Positions 25,061 to 34,393 of a stretch of 64,000 nt of DNA are shown piece by piece. Source of the stretch: Clostridia bacterium (GTDB lineage: Bacteria; Bacillota; Clostridia; Saccharofermentanales; Saccharofermentanaceae); contig JAKSRE010000003.1 in assembly GCA_024403775.1 (NCBI GenBank), positions 62,001-126,000 of the forward strand. Direction: 5' to 3'. How positions within the stretch are numbered: the stretch's first letter is position 1; each line of letters begins with the position of its first letter. The position numbers and the translations under genes are program-made. The notes below the pieces were generated by a model. That model saw only the letters and a program-made list of their open reading frames with translations, did not search any database and had not been told where the DNA came from.

Positions 25061-27262
25061 ATGAGCATCAGATATTTATCAGAATACAAATTATTTAAGA
25101 TTGATACTGTTAATACAACATACATCCTGTCAATTACTGATACAGAAGGTTTTATTGGCCATGTTTATTATGGAAAACTTATATCTGATGACGATGTCAA
25201 TTATTTACTAAGGACTTCTTATAACAAATGGCTTCCATCTCAGCTTCCATCAGAGAGAAATAATTTCATGGATATGTTTCCATTTGAGTTTGCAGGCTCT
25301 AATACAGGAGACTTCAGAGAAAGTTCTATTGAAATCGAAGATATAAATGGAAACAGATCTGTTAATTTTACATATGACAGATATGAGATTATTAAAGAGG
25401 GATTTAACCGTAATCATGAGGATTTAATGCCTTCACTTTATAATAAAAGTGAGACACTTGTTATTTTTGCCTCTGATAAGGTGCTTGGTTTAAACCTTAA
25501 ACTTTATTATTCCATTTTCGATAAAGAAGATGCAATTGTAAGAAGAAGTGAACTTATTAATAACTCAAGCACTTCGATTTATCTTACAAAACTCCTCTCT
25601 ATGAATCTCGATATAGATAATGACGATTATGACATGATTACTCTGCATGGCAACTGGGGAAGAGAGCGTAAAATTGAACGCTATAAAATTAATCCAGGCA
25701 AACATCTTGTAAGTTCAATTCGTGGCAGAAGCTCTCATCAGGAGAATCCATTTACTGCAATTGTTCAGAAAAATGCTGATCAGACAAAAGGCGATGCATA
25801 TGGTTTTAACCTTGTATATTCAGGAAATTTCATGTCACAGGTTGAAGTAACTCAGTTTGGTGATTTAAGATTTTGCATGGGAATTAACCCTAAGAATTTT
25901 AAGTTCCTTCTTGAGACAAATGAGACATTTTCATCTCCTGAAGCAGTTCTTGTATATTCTCCAAACGGAATTGGAGGAATGTCCAGAGTATTTCATAATC
26001 TCTATAGAAATCATCTTATCGCACCAAATTTTGCCTATTCGAAAAGACCATTATTAATTAATAACTGGGAGGCAACATATTTTGATTTTGACGATGAGAA
26101 GATTATCTCAATTGCAAAGAAAGCTAAAGAGATTGGCCTTGATATGCTCGTTCTTGATGATGGCTGGTTTGGTACAAGAAGTGATCCAAACACGTCTCTA
26201 GGCGACTGGTTTGTAAATGAAAGTAAGCTTAAAGGTGGTTTAACTTCACTAGTAGCAAAAATAAATGAGATTGATCTTGATTTTGGACTTTGGTTTGAGC
26301 CTGAGATGGTATCACCAGTGTCTATGCTTAATTCTATGCATCCAGACTGGGCAATTAAAATCTCTGACAGAGAGCCTTGTCTTGCACGTAATCAGATGGT
26401 CCTGGATTTAAGTAATCCTGAAGTTCGTGAATATATCTTTGATTCAATTGCAACTATTCTGCGTTCTTGTAATATCAAGTATATTAAATGGGATATGAAT
26501 CGACAGCTTACAGATTTAAGCAGTAGTTTCCTGCCAAAAGAACGTATGGGAGAATTGTCTCATCGCTATGTTCTGGGAGTCTATGAGATTCAGGGAAAAC
26601 TCCTTAAAGAATTCCCGTATCTATTTATTGAAAACTGTTCAAGCGGTGGTGCAAGATTTGATCCAGCTATGCTTTATTTTAGTCCACAAATCTGGACTTC
26701 TGATGATACTGAGGCAATTGAGAGACTATCAATTCAGGAAGGTACAGCAATCTGCTATCCTTTATCTTCTATTAGCTGCCATATAGCAGCTAGTCCTAAT
26801 CACGTTGTAAGACGTGAGACTCCAATGAATACCAGAGCAAGAGTTGCTTCTTTTGGAGTTCTTGGCTGCGAATTAGATATAACTCAGTTATCTTCTGATG
26901 ATATAAACCTACTTAAAGCAGAATTAGAAGACTATAATTCAATATCAGATCTTATTCTTAAAGGAGATTATTACCGTATATCATCATTTAATGAAAACAA
27001 TACTCATGATTCATGGATGATTGTAAGTAAAGACAAAAGGGAAGCAGTATTCACTTTTGTTCAGGTTGTAGCTCGCCATAATAACAGAGAATTTAGAATT
27101 CGTCTTAATGGCCTGGATCCAAATTGCCTTTATAGAATTGAATCTGAGCTCTTTTCCGAGAGTATGACATTACATGGAAATGTTCTAATGAATGCAGGTA
27201 TCATTATTCCATATGCTGGAAAAGATTACGTGGCATATCAGTTCAAAATTAAAGCAGTTTAG
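25061..27262 (+). CDS. Alpha-galactosidase, glycoside hydrolase family 36
   Basis: Cytoplasmic GH36 enzyme that releases alpha-galactose from raffinose-type and melibiose-type sugars. The N-terminal beta-sandwich covers about residues 1-320, the TIM barrel about 325-640, and a C-terminal beta domain follows. The catalytic nucleophile is D478 in KWDMNRQL and the acid/base is D548 in TSDDTEAIE; as I recall these are the same residue numbers as in the Geobacillus AgaA/AgaB enzymes. WFGxR-like WFGTRSDP and WFEPEM also fit. ATG 25061 follows AGAGG; a TTG two codons earlier is too close. No sugar transporter is adjacent. Confidence 0.92.
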   Translation: MSIRYLSEYKLFKIDTVNTTYILSITDTEGFIGHVYYGKLISDDDVNYLLRTSYNKWLPSQLPSERNNFMDMFPFEFAGSNTGDFRESSIEIEDINGNRSVNFTYDRYEIIKEGFNRNHEDLMPSLYNKSETLVIFASDKVLGLNLKLYYSIFDKEDAIVRRSELINNSSTSIYLTKLLSMNLDIDNDDYDMITLHGNWGRERKIERYKINPGKHLVSSIRGRSSHQENPFTAIVQKNADQTKGDAYGFNLVYSGNFMSQVEVTQFGDLRFCMGINPKNFKFLLETNETFSSPEAVLVYSPNGIGGMSRVFHNLYRNHLIAPNFAYSKRPLLINNWEATYFDFDDEKIISIAKKAKEIGLDMLVLDDGWFGTRSDPNTSLGDWFVNESKLKGGLTSLVAKINEIDLDFGLWFEPEMVSPVSMLNSMHPDWAIKISDREPCLARNQMVLDLSNPEVREYIFDSIATILRSCNIKYIKWDMNRQLTDLSSSFLPKERMGELSHRYVLGVYEIQGKLLKEFPYLFIENCSSGGARFDPAMLYFSPQIWTSDDTEAIERLSIQEGTAICYPLSSISCHIAASPNHVVRRETPMNTRARVASFGVLGCELDITQLSSDDINLLKAELEDYNSISDLILKGDYYRISSFNENNTHDSWMIVSKDKREAVFTFVQVVARHNNREFRIRLNGLDPNCLYRIESELFSESMTLHGNVLMNAGIIIPYAGKDYVAYQFKIKAV

Positions 27263-27267
27263 TAAAA

Positions 27268-27297
27268 AGGGAAGTCGTGCACTTCCCTATATTTTTA
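27268..27297 (+). terminator. Terminator of the alpha-galactosidase gene
   Basis: AGGGAAGT pairs with ACTTCCCT around CGTGC, followed by ATATTTTT. Confidence 0.82.
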
Positions 27298-27298
27298 A

Positions 27299-27806
27299 CG
27301 CAATACTTTGATTATCAAAGTATTAGTTATAAGATGAAATGATTAAATATGAAGAATATTAGTGCTACTGAAATTAAATAAATTTCAGAGAATTAAAATT
27401 AATCCAATTTAAATTTCAAAGAATTAATTAATGTATTAATGATTACGACTCTGTAATTCTGGAAATATATTTTTTAATATTATGGTTGAATCCAAATTAT
27501 CCAGAGACATAAATCCTATTAATTTTGATCATAACAAAACTTACGCTAATAAATTATCAGCGAATACAATAAACGAATTGTATTAAGTTTTGCTTTTACG
27601 GAGGATAGATTATTTAAATTTACTAAAGGGTTGTTAAAACTTGTTCAACTAGCAGTTTTAAAGTGATTCATTATTCATTATTCTAATTTATACTTCTTCT
27701 CAATTCACCAAAATTGTAATTATACCGAATTAGTATAATAGAAAAATTTATAAAATTATGTAATTACAAACTTCAAATCTAATTTAGGTCCCTACTCACA
27801 CACACA
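27299..27806. other. AT-rich non-coding gap with palindromes
   Basis: About 500 bases between two convergent genes with no supportable reading frame. It holds a perfect palindrome of two 11-base arms (27302-27324, AATACTTTGAT and its complement), two near copies of AAATTTCARAGAATTAA (about 27380 and 27412), a three-way-junction-like element (27535-27592), a stem TTAAAACT/AGTTTTAA (27634-27661) and an outer stem TTGTAATTA/TAATTACAA (27714-27769). It may be a decayed gene or contain a small RNA; AT richness makes some repeats likely by chance. Confidence 0.55.
27535..27592. other. Compact three-way-junction inverted repeat
   Basis: The outer arms CAAAACTTA and TAAGTTTTG enclose two adjacent hairpins with no spare bases: CGCT...AGCG (27544-27562) and AATACAAT...ATTGTATT (27563-27584). 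A T-rich stretch (TGCTTTT) follows on the plus strand. Because all arms are true inverted repeats, the structure could form in either transcript or in extruded DNA. Function unknown. Confidence 0.5.
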
Positions 27807-27840
27807 TAAAAAATTAGGCTATCAGGATTGATAGCCTAAT
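27807..27840 (-). terminator. Terminator of the solute-binding lipoprotein gene
   Basis: ATTAGGCTATCA (27813-27824) and TGATAGCCTAAT (27829-27840) form a perfect 12-bp stem with loop GGAT. Read on the minus strand a run of T follows. Confidence 0.92.
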
Positions 27841-27858
27841 CATTCATAAGTAACTATA

Positions 27859-30114
27859 TTAGTTTGCGTGTTCAATTCTATAATCTAACTCAGTTTGCAT
27901 CTCATCAATAAAATCTTGTGGATTACATTCATTATAAAGATTAATGTATTCATACCATGCTGATTCAAAATCTGATGTCATAACAAGCTCTGGCAAATAG
28001 TCATGTTTTAAGTTCTCAATCTTTTGCTTTGCAACTCCACCTGGCGTTTCTGTCGTCATATAGTTTGAGTAAGTGTACATCGGATACCAGCAACCTGGCT
28101 CATATAACTTGTCGGAATTTAACATCTCAGCATATCCATATGCATCATATGCTTCATATATATTTTTTATGGCTTCAGATTTATTCATTATAAATATGCT
28201 TCTTTGTTCAGAAGACTGCATAGCGTTAATACCATCTCTTGATGTACCATTCCATTGTGGCAAATATAAATATTCGCATCCATGCCAGCTTTGATAATCA
28301 TAGTCTTCCCATTCATACTGCATTTCATTAGTTCTATAGTAAAGACCATTCTCATCTATAAGATAATCTACGCCTTCAATTCCCCAGAATCTTAAATCAT
28401 GGATTTCCTGACTAAGTAAATCATTAATAAAACTAAATGCTCTGTCTGGATTAATGCAATTTACTGTAACTCCAATTCCACCGAGAATATTTATACTATC
28501 TTGATATACATGATAGTGATTTGTCGTATTCTCATCAATTGTTAATCCTAATGGTACATATTCGCAGCCTAAGTCAATCTGATCCTGACTAAATGCGTAC
28601 TGTAATGTATATCCAAAATCCCAATATTCATCATACATTCCAAGAACAGCACCTGTTGTTAACATATCAATGTATTCATCATAGGACTGTGAAGCAAAAT
28701 CCTCATTAATATAACCCAAATTATATTGTTCATTAAGCTTTGCAAAGTACGCTTTTGCAGTATCTGAAGTATCGTAATCAACAATTGTTGGCTTATCGTA
28801 ATCTGTTGTATTTACGATTACAGGACGATCATTTGGATAACCAGCAAGATATAATGGCGGACATTCAATACAGAAGTATCTCCAGTCATCACAAAGCATT
28901 GTATATGGGATATTTGGTGTTCCATCAGGCATTACTGGATTAGCATCATAGTAACTATCAAGAAGATTAAAATACTGATCCAATGTCTTTATTTCAGGAT
29001 AACCCGCCCATTCAAGAACTCTTGCCTGAATCCAGAAAGCACCTTCATTATGATTTCTTTCCTGTGATTCACCATATGTATTATTAAATGCATCAGTCCA
29101 ATAAATATGACCATCATCCTGTCTTAATAATTCCCATTCCTCATCTGAATGTAATTCTCTAATATTAGGATACTTCTCGATATATTCATCCCAGGCAATA
29201 AGAACTCCGGCTTCATATAAAGTTGTCATTTCTGAAGTTGAATAAACATAATCACGAAGCTGACCTGACGCAAGCATAGAATTTATAGCTTCTTCTTCAG
29301 TCTGTCCCCAGAGATACTCTTCTCTTACGCAGGTATTAGTTAATTCAGTAATAATATTCTGAATATCATTATCATAATCTATCTCAGTACCTGGATAGCA
29401 AATAAGCATACTAAACTCAAGATACTCATCATTATTACCATTAACAGAAATGTCTTCTGATGGAATAGTTTCTGTTATATCACCGCTTGTCTCAGTAGGT
29501 TCAGTGCTATCGGTACTTTCTACTACTGTCTCAGCAGGTCTACTCGAATCAATAATCTCTTCTTCAAGATAAGTATAATAAGGCTTAGCTAGTTTATTTA
29601 CATTACTTACATCAAGTCTTACCATGAATAAATCAATCATAGTTTTACAAGACTTAGTTCCTTCTTCTGAACTAATCTCAAAAATCAAATTAAATACGTT
29701 GAGAATAAAATCCTTATTATCATCAATTATCCATTTTGAACCATCCTGATTTAGATTTAATTCAAATGAATACTCTTCATCTTCTACTTCCAGAAGATAG
29801 TTAATCGTGGCTTTTGAATCCTTAATGGCAACTTCTTCCTTTTTATATTCAAAATCCAAATCAGACATAAAGGAAATCTCTTCCTCCCAGATAATAAAGA
29901 AAGTATCAAATACCGCTCTCTCAATATCATAATTCTTACTACTCTTGTCAAAAGCTTTCAGAATCTTTGAATACTTGCATTCAAAAAGATTATCAACTAT
30001 CTTTCTTCCTTCTTCTTTTACACCTGCCACGTCCTTAGATGAGCATCCAGCTATTGAAAAAACAATAGACAAAATAAGGACGACAGATACCAATACTTTT
30101 AAGTTTCTTTTCAT
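27859..30114 (-). CDS. Two-part extracellular solute-binding lipoprotein
   Basis: A 751-residue lipoprotein. The signal peptide ends in the lipobox SIAGC (Cys24). Residues 25-190 form a small separate domain rich in Lys and Glu that I do not recognise, followed by a Thr/Glu/Ser linker (about 190-215). Residues 216-751 resemble family 1 extracellular solute-binding proteins of ABC sugar importers, with many Trp and Tyr (WDEYIEKYP, GAFWIQARVLEWAGYP, WESAWYEYINLYN-like end). No permease or ATPase is adjacent, so it may serve a transporter elsewhere. The neighbouring alpha-galactosidase makes an oligosaccharide ligand plausible, but the genes are convergent. Confidence 0.72.
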   Translation of the reverse strand: MKRNLKVLVSVVLILSIVFSIAGCSSKDVAGVKEEGRKIVDNLFECKYSKILKAFDKSSKNYDIERAVFDTFFIIWEEEISFMSDLDFEYKKEEVAIKDSKATINYLLEVEDEEYSFELNLNQDGSKWIIDDNKDFILNVFNLIFEISSEEGTKSCKTMIDLFMVRLDVSNVNKLAKPYYTYLEEEIIDSSRPAETVVESTDSTEPTETSGDITETIPSEDISVNGNNDEYLEFSMLICYPGTEIDYDNDIQNIITELTNTCVREEYLWGQTEEEAINSMLASGQLRDYVYSTSEMTTLYEAGVLIAWDEYIEKYPNIRELHSDEEWELLRQDDGHIYWTDAFNNTYGESQERNHNEGAFWIQARVLEWAGYPEIKTLDQYFNLLDSYYDANPVMPDGTPNIPYTMLCDDWRYFCIECPPLYLAGYPNDRPVIVNTTDYDKPTIVDYDTSDTAKAYFAKLNEQYNLGYINEDFASQSYDEYIDMLTTGAVLGMYDEYWDFGYTLQYAFSQDQIDLGCEYVPLGLTIDENTTNHYHVYQDSINILGGIGVTVNCINPDRAFSFINDLLSQEIHDLRFWGIEGVDYLIDENGLYYRTNEMQYEWEDYDYQSWHGCEYLYLPQWNGTSRDGINAMQSSEQRSIFIMNKSEAIKNIYEAYDAYGYAEMLNSDKLYEPGCWYPMYTYSNYMTTETPGGVAKQKIENLKHDYLPELVMTSDFESAWYEYINLYNECNPQDFIDEMQTELDYRIEHAN

Positions 30115-30199
30115 TTCTTTCCCCTTTTCTAAAAAAAATACAAATTATTTTATTTTAAATTGCTTACAATAACAATAGAGTAATTCAACAAAAGTACTA

Positions 30200-30243
30200 G
30201 AAAAAATTAAACGATGCAAATCTTTATGACTTACATCGTTTAA
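30200..30243 (-). terminator. Terminator of pnp
   Basis: TTAAACGATG (30207-30216) pairs with CATCGTTTAA (30234-30243). On the minus strand the stem is followed by TTTTTT (complement of 30201-30206). Confidence 0.85.
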
Positions 30244-30272
30244 ATAAAAATCAAATTTTTGTTAATCAGAGA

Positions 30273-32525
30273 TTAGAATTCAATTCTACGACCCTTAGCT
30301 GGCTCAGCTGAATCATCATCATTTCTGTCAAATCTCTTATTGAAACCACCACGGTTGTTACCACCCTTGCGATCGTTTCTACCACCACGGTTATTGTCAC
30401 GACGACGTGGCTCCTCTTCAACATAACCCTCTGGCTTCTCCTGTGTATCACGGATTGAGAGGTTAAGTCTGCCCTGGCTGTCAATCTCAACGAGCTTAAC
30501 AGTTACTTCATCGCCTTCCTTAACAACGTCTTCTACCTTCTCTACTCTGCTCCAAGCAAGCTTAGAGATATGAACAAGACCTTCCTTACCTGGGAGGAAC
30601 TCAACGAAAGCGCCGAACTCCATGATTCTTGTAACTTTACCTGTGTAAGTTGTACCAACTTCAGGATCAGAGATGATACCATTGATAATCTTCTGTGCTT
30701 TTTCAGCCTTCTCAAGATCTGGTGTTGAGATGAAGAGCTTACCATCATCATTGATGTTAATATCAGCACCTGTATCAGCAATAATCTTATTGATTACCTT
30801 TCCGCCTGAACCAATAACTTCACGAATCTTATCTACTGGAATATTCATTGATACGATACGTGGAGCATACTTTGAAAGCTCAGTACGTGGAGCTGAAATT
30901 CTTGGAAGAATAATATCATTAATAATCTGGAGTCTACCCTTACGTGTAAGAGCAAAAGCCTCTCTAATGATATCAAGTGAGAGACCCTCTACCTTAATAT
31001 CTACCTGGATAGATGTGATACCTTCTGTTGTACCAGCTACCTTAAAGTCCATATCACCGAAGAAGTCTTCGATGCCCTGGATATCCATGAATACGAGGAA
31101 GTCATTATCATCATTCTCGTTAACAATCAAACCAGATGAGATACCTGCAACTGGACGCTTGATAGGTACACCAGCATCCATAAGTGACAATGTTGATGCA
31201 CATACAGAACCCTGTGATGTTGAACCATTTGACATTGTAATCTCAGATACTGTACGAATTGCATATGGGAATTCTTCTTCAGATGGAAGTACAGGAACGA
31301 GTGATCTCTCAGCAAGAGCACCGTGACCAATCTCACGACGTCCTGGGCTTCTTGAAGCCTTAGCCTCACCTACAGAATAACCTGGGAAGTTGTAGTGGTG
31401 CATATAACGTTTAGTTGTCTCACCAGCATCAAGACCTTCAATTGACTGAGCCTCAGATAATGGAGCCAATGTACAAACATTAACAACCTGTGTCTGGCCT
31501 CTCTGGAACATAGATGAACCATGTACTCTTGGGAGAAGTCCAACGTCACATGAAAGTGGACGAATCTGGTCTAATGCACGTCCATCAACACGAACATGCT
31601 CACGGAAGAGGTAATCTCTAACTACCTTCTTCTCAAGCTTATAGATAGAATCTGGAATATACTTAACAAGCTCCTCATCCTTCTCTGTGATGAAAGCTGT
31701 AACCTTCTCTGTTAATGCAGCAACGTTTGCATCTCTAACGCTCTTGTCATCTGACAAAACAGCCTGACGCATATCGTCCCATGCAAACTCCTTAATCATG
31801 CTGAATACTTCCTCTGGAACATCAGCAGACTCATATGTAAACTTAGGCTTACCAACCTCAGCTACGATCTCATTGATGAACTTACAGATATCCTTGATTA
31901 CTTCGTGTCCATCAGCGATTGCCTGAAGCATTACTTCATCAGGAACTTCGTTTGCACCAGCCTCAACCATGCAAATCTTGCTTAATGTACCAGCGAGTGT
32001 AACGTACATATCAGAGATAGCTCTCTGCTCTAATGTTGGGTTGATAACTGTCTTACCATCGATAAGGCCAAGAACTACACCACCGATAGGTCCCTTCCAT
32101 GGAATATCAGAAATAGCAATAGCAATAGATGTACCAAGCATTGCTGTAATCTCAGGTGAACAATCCTGATCAACAGACATAACAAGGTTAGATACTACTA
32201 CATCATTTCTTAAATCCTTAGGGAACAAAGGACGAATAGGACGATCGATTACACGTGATGTAAGGATAGCCTTCTCTGTAGGTCTTCCCTCTCTCTTAAT
32301 AAAACCACCAGGAATCTTACCTACAGCATACTGCTTCTCTTCAAAATCAACTGAAAGTGGGAAAAAGTCAATTCCTTCCTTTGGCTGAGCTGAAGCTGTA
32401 ACTGTTGACAAAACAACAGTGTCACCATACTGTGCCATAACAGCACCATTCGCAAACTGTGCGATTTTACCGATCTTTGCAACAAACTTACGACCGGCAA
32501 TCATAGTCTCGAAAATCTTTTCCAT
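30273..32525 (-). CDS. pnp: Polynucleotide phosphorylase
   Basis: Phosphorolytic 3'-5' exoribonuclease of RNA turnover, a trimer that may join degradosome complexes. Order of domains: RNase PH 1 (about 1-215), helical linker, RNase PH 2 (about 315-545), KH (about 555-615, IREVIGSGGKVINKI) and S1 (about 622-692). GRREIGHGALAERSL and GSVCASTLSLMDAGVPI are family signatures. The last 45 residues form an Arg/Gly/Asn/Asp-rich tail with RGG-like repeats, longer than in many Firmicute enzymes. It starts at an ATG after TAGGAGG. It has its own promoter and a structured leader; rpsO, its common upstream neighbour, is absent. Confidence 0.95.
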   Translation of the reverse strand: MEKIFETMIAGRKFVAKIGKIAQFANGAVMAQYGDTVVLSTVTASAQPKEGIDFFPLSVDFEEKQYAVGKIPGGFIKREGRPTEKAILTSRVIDRPIRPLFPKDLRNDVVVSNLVMSVDQDCSPEITAMLGTSIAIAISDIPWKGPIGGVVLGLIDGKTVINPTLEQRAISDMYVTLAGTLSKICMVEAGANEVPDEVMLQAIADGHEVIKDICKFINEIVAEVGKPKFTYESADVPEEVFSMIKEFAWDDMRQAVLSDDKSVRDANVAALTEKVTAFITEKDEELVKYIPDSIYKLEKKVVRDYLFREHVRVDGRALDQIRPLSCDVGLLPRVHGSSMFQRGQTQVVNVCTLAPLSEAQSIEGLDAGETTKRYMHHYNFPGYSVGEAKASRSPGRREIGHGALAERSLVPVLPSEEEFPYAIRTVSEITMSNGSTSQGSVCASTLSLMDAGVPIKRPVAGISSGLIVNENDDNDFLVFMDIQGIEDFFGDMDFKVAGTTEGITSIQVDIKVEGLSLDIIREAFALTRKGRLQIINDIILPRISAPRTELSKYAPRIVSMNIPVDKIREVIGSGGKVINKIIADTGADININDDGKLFISTPDLEKAEKAQKIINGIISDPEVGTTYTGKVTRIMEFGAFVEFLPGKEGLVHISKLAWSRVEKVEDVVKEGDEVTVKLVEIDSQGRLNLSIRDTQEKPEGYVEEEPRRRDNNRGGRNDRKGGNNRGGFNKRFDRNDDDSAEPAKGRRIEF

Positions 32526-32635
32526 GATTTCCTCCTAATAAAAATTTTAGAACAGGAGGTAGTTCGTAGAGTCATATATCGAGGACATTTTGCCATCGGT
32601 ATATCAATCTACACACTACACTCCCTAGATAACAT
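32526..32635 (-). promoter_or_regulatory. Structured 5' leader of pnp
   Basis: The 110-base leader can fold into a long interrupted stem. Arms GGAG-GTAG-TAGA near the 5' end pair with TCTA-CTAC-CTCC near the start codon, enclosing an inner hairpin in which ATATACCGATGGC pairs with a near complement ending GATATAT. In E. coli a pnp leader stem is cut by RNase III and used for autoregulation; a similar role here is inference from position and shape. Confidence 0.5.
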
Positions 32636-32640
32636 TTCTA

Positions 32641-32669
32641 ATTATACCAAATAAATCAGAAAATAATAA
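32641..32669 (-). promoter_or_regulatory. Promoter of pnp
   Basis: On the minus strand a perfect TATAAT (32646-32641) is preceded at 17 bases by TTATTA (32669-32664). It follows the terminator of the upstream gene. Confidence 0.5.
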
Positions 32670-32672
32670 TAT

Positions 32673-32706
32673 AAAAAATCGCAATCAGAGAAAATCTCTG
32701 ACTGCG
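32673..32706 (-). terminator. Terminator of the 44.7-32.7 kb operon
   Basis: CGCAATCAGAGA (32680-32691) pairs with TCTCTGACTGCG (32695-32706), 12 bases with one mismatch. The minus strand continues with ATTTTTTAT. Confidence 0.92.
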
Positions 32707-32716
32707 ACTTATTATC

Positions 32717-34075
32717 TTAGTTACGCATGCTGTGAATTGGAGCAGGAATTCTACCACCACGGTTAATAAAATTAGCACATGAACTGTTATTTACAGCCAT
32801 AATTGGTGCAGAACCAAGAAGTCCACCAAACACAACCTCATCACCTACAGTTTTACCTGGAACAGGAATAATTCTAACTGCAGTTGTCTTATTATTAAAT
32901 GTACCAAGTGCCATCTCATCAGCAATAATACCTGAAATAACAGCTGCTGATGTATCACCAGGAATCGCGATCATATCAAGACCTACAGAACATACACATG
33001 TCATAGCTTCAAGCTTTTCGAGCTTAAGGCCGCCAGACTTAGCTGCAGCAATCATACCCTCATCTTCTGATACAGGAATAAAAGCACCAGACAAGCCACC
33101 AACAAATGATGATGCCATAGTTCCACCCTTCTTTACTGCATCGTTAAGCATTGCCAAGCAGGCTGTTGTGCCCCAGCCACCGCATTCTTCAAGACCAAAT
33201 TCCTCGAGAAGTCTTGCTACTGAGTCACCTACTTCAGGTGTTGGTGCCAATGACAAATCAATAATGCCAAATGGTACGCCAAGTCTCTCAGATGCTTCTC
33301 TGGCAACAAGCTCACCTACACGTGTAATCTTAAATGCTGCCTTCTTGATTGTCTCAGCTACTACCCCAAGGTCTTTACCCTTAACAGTCTCAAGAGCATG
33401 CTTTACAACACCTGGTCCTGAAATACCGACATTAATAACACACTCAGGCTCACCAGGTCCTAAGAAAGCTCCAGCCATAAATGGGTTGTCTTCTGGTGCA
33501 TTAGCGAATACAACAAGTTTTGCGCATCCGATAGCATCTCTGTCAGCTGTAAGGTCTGCTGCTTTTTTAATAATCTCACCCATATCCTTAACTGCATCCA
33601 TATTGATACCAGTTCTTGTAGAAGCAAGATTAACACTTGAACATACAAAATCTGTTGTAGCAAGAGCCTGTGGAATAGAATTAATAAGAATCTTATCAGC
33701 TTTTGTATAACCTTTCTGAACGAGAGCTGAGAAACCACCAACGAAGTTAACACCACATGTTTTTGCTGCCTTATCAAGAGCTACTGCAAATGGAGTATAA
33801 TCATCTGTCTTAGAAGCTGCTGCAACAATTGAAATAGGTGTAACAGAAATTCTCTTATTAATGATTGGTACGTTGTACTTTCTGGAAATATCTTCACCAA
33901 CCTGAACAAGATTCTTTGCATAACGGCAAATCTTATTATAAATCTTATCGCAAGCTTTATTTACATCCTCGTCAGCACAATCCATAAGTGAGATACCCAT
34001 TGTAATAGTACGGATATCGAGGTGCTGCTCGGTAAACATTTTCATCGTCTCAAGTACTTCAAAATCTGTAATCAT
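32717..34075 (-). CDS. UPF0210 (PFL/DUF711) family protein
   Basis: A 452-residue cytoplasmic protein of the UPF0210 family, recognised by [15 protein letters not shown], the glycine-rich [12 protein letters not shown] and the ending [12 protein letters not shown]. The fold is related to pyruvate formate-lyase-like barrels but no radical Gly/Cys chemistry has been established, and the function is unknown. It is nearly always next to an ACT-domain protein, as here, 28 bases downstream of it, which implies an amino-acid-regulated activity. It is the last gene of a long minus-strand run and is followed by a strong terminator. Confidence 0.88.
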   Translation of the reverse strand: MITDFEVLETMKMFTEQHLDIRTITMGISLMDCADEDVNKACDKIYNKICRYAKNLVQVGEDISRKYNVPIINKRISVTPISIVAAASKTDDYTPFAVALDKAAKTCGVNFVGGFSALVQKGYTKADKILINSIPQALATTDFVCSSVNLASTRTGINMDAVKDMGEIIKKAADLTADRDAIGCAKLVVFANAPEDNPFMAGAFLGPGEPECVINVGISGPGVVKHALETVKGKDLGVVAETIKKAAFKITRVGELVAREASERLGVPFGIIDLSLAPTPEVGDSVARLLEEFGLEECGGWGTTACLAMLNDAVKKGGTMASSFVGGLSGAFIPVSEDEGMIAAAKSGGLKLEKLEAMTCVCSVGLDMIAIPGDTSAAVISGIIADEMALGTFNNKTTAVRIIPVPGKTVGDEVVFGGLLGSAPIMAVNNSSCANFINRGGRIPAPIHSMRN

Positions 34076-34103
34076 ATAAACCTCTTACTGATAACAATAA
34101 TAA

Positions 34104-34382
34104 TTAAATACGGTGCATAGCGTAGAACAAATCTGTGTGCTGAATTGTAATCTTAACACCAAGATCATCACCAAGTTTGTTGAGCTTATCTACAATATCA
34201 GATTCCTCGATTTTTACATCCTTAAGATCTACCATCATAACCATTGTAAAAATATCATCGAGAATTGTCTGTGAAATATCCTTAATATTGATATTTGAAT
34301 CTGCAAGAACGTTTGCAATTGCAGCAATGATACCAACTCTGTCATGTCCTAAAACTGTGATAATAGCGTTATTCTTATCCAT
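34104..34382 (-). CDS. ACT-domain protein (UPF0237)
   Basis: A 92-residue single ACT domain (AIITVLGHDRVGIIAAIANVLADSNINIKDISQ), a fold that binds amino acids and other small ligands. It belongs to UPF0237 and is paired with the UPF0210 gene downstream, the usual arrangement. It probably acts as a sensor or regulatory subunit of that protein. The ligand is unknown. It follows the MBL hydrolase gene after 11 bases. Confidence 0.9.
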   Translation of the reverse strand: MDKNNAIITVLGHDRVGIIAAIANVLADSNINIKDISQTILDDIFTMVMMVDLKDVKIEESDIVDKLNKLGDDLGVKITIQHTDLFYAMHRI

Positions 34383-34393
34383 ATAGCGACTCC

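Noticed and set aside
27302..27324. Palindrome considered as a second terminator of the alpha-galactosidase gene
   Set aside because: The stem is AT-rich with a one-base loop and no T run, and a good terminator already lies just upstream.
30673..31326. Plus-strand frame of 217 codons opposite pnp
   Set aside because: Antisense shadow of a conserved gene with strong codon bias.
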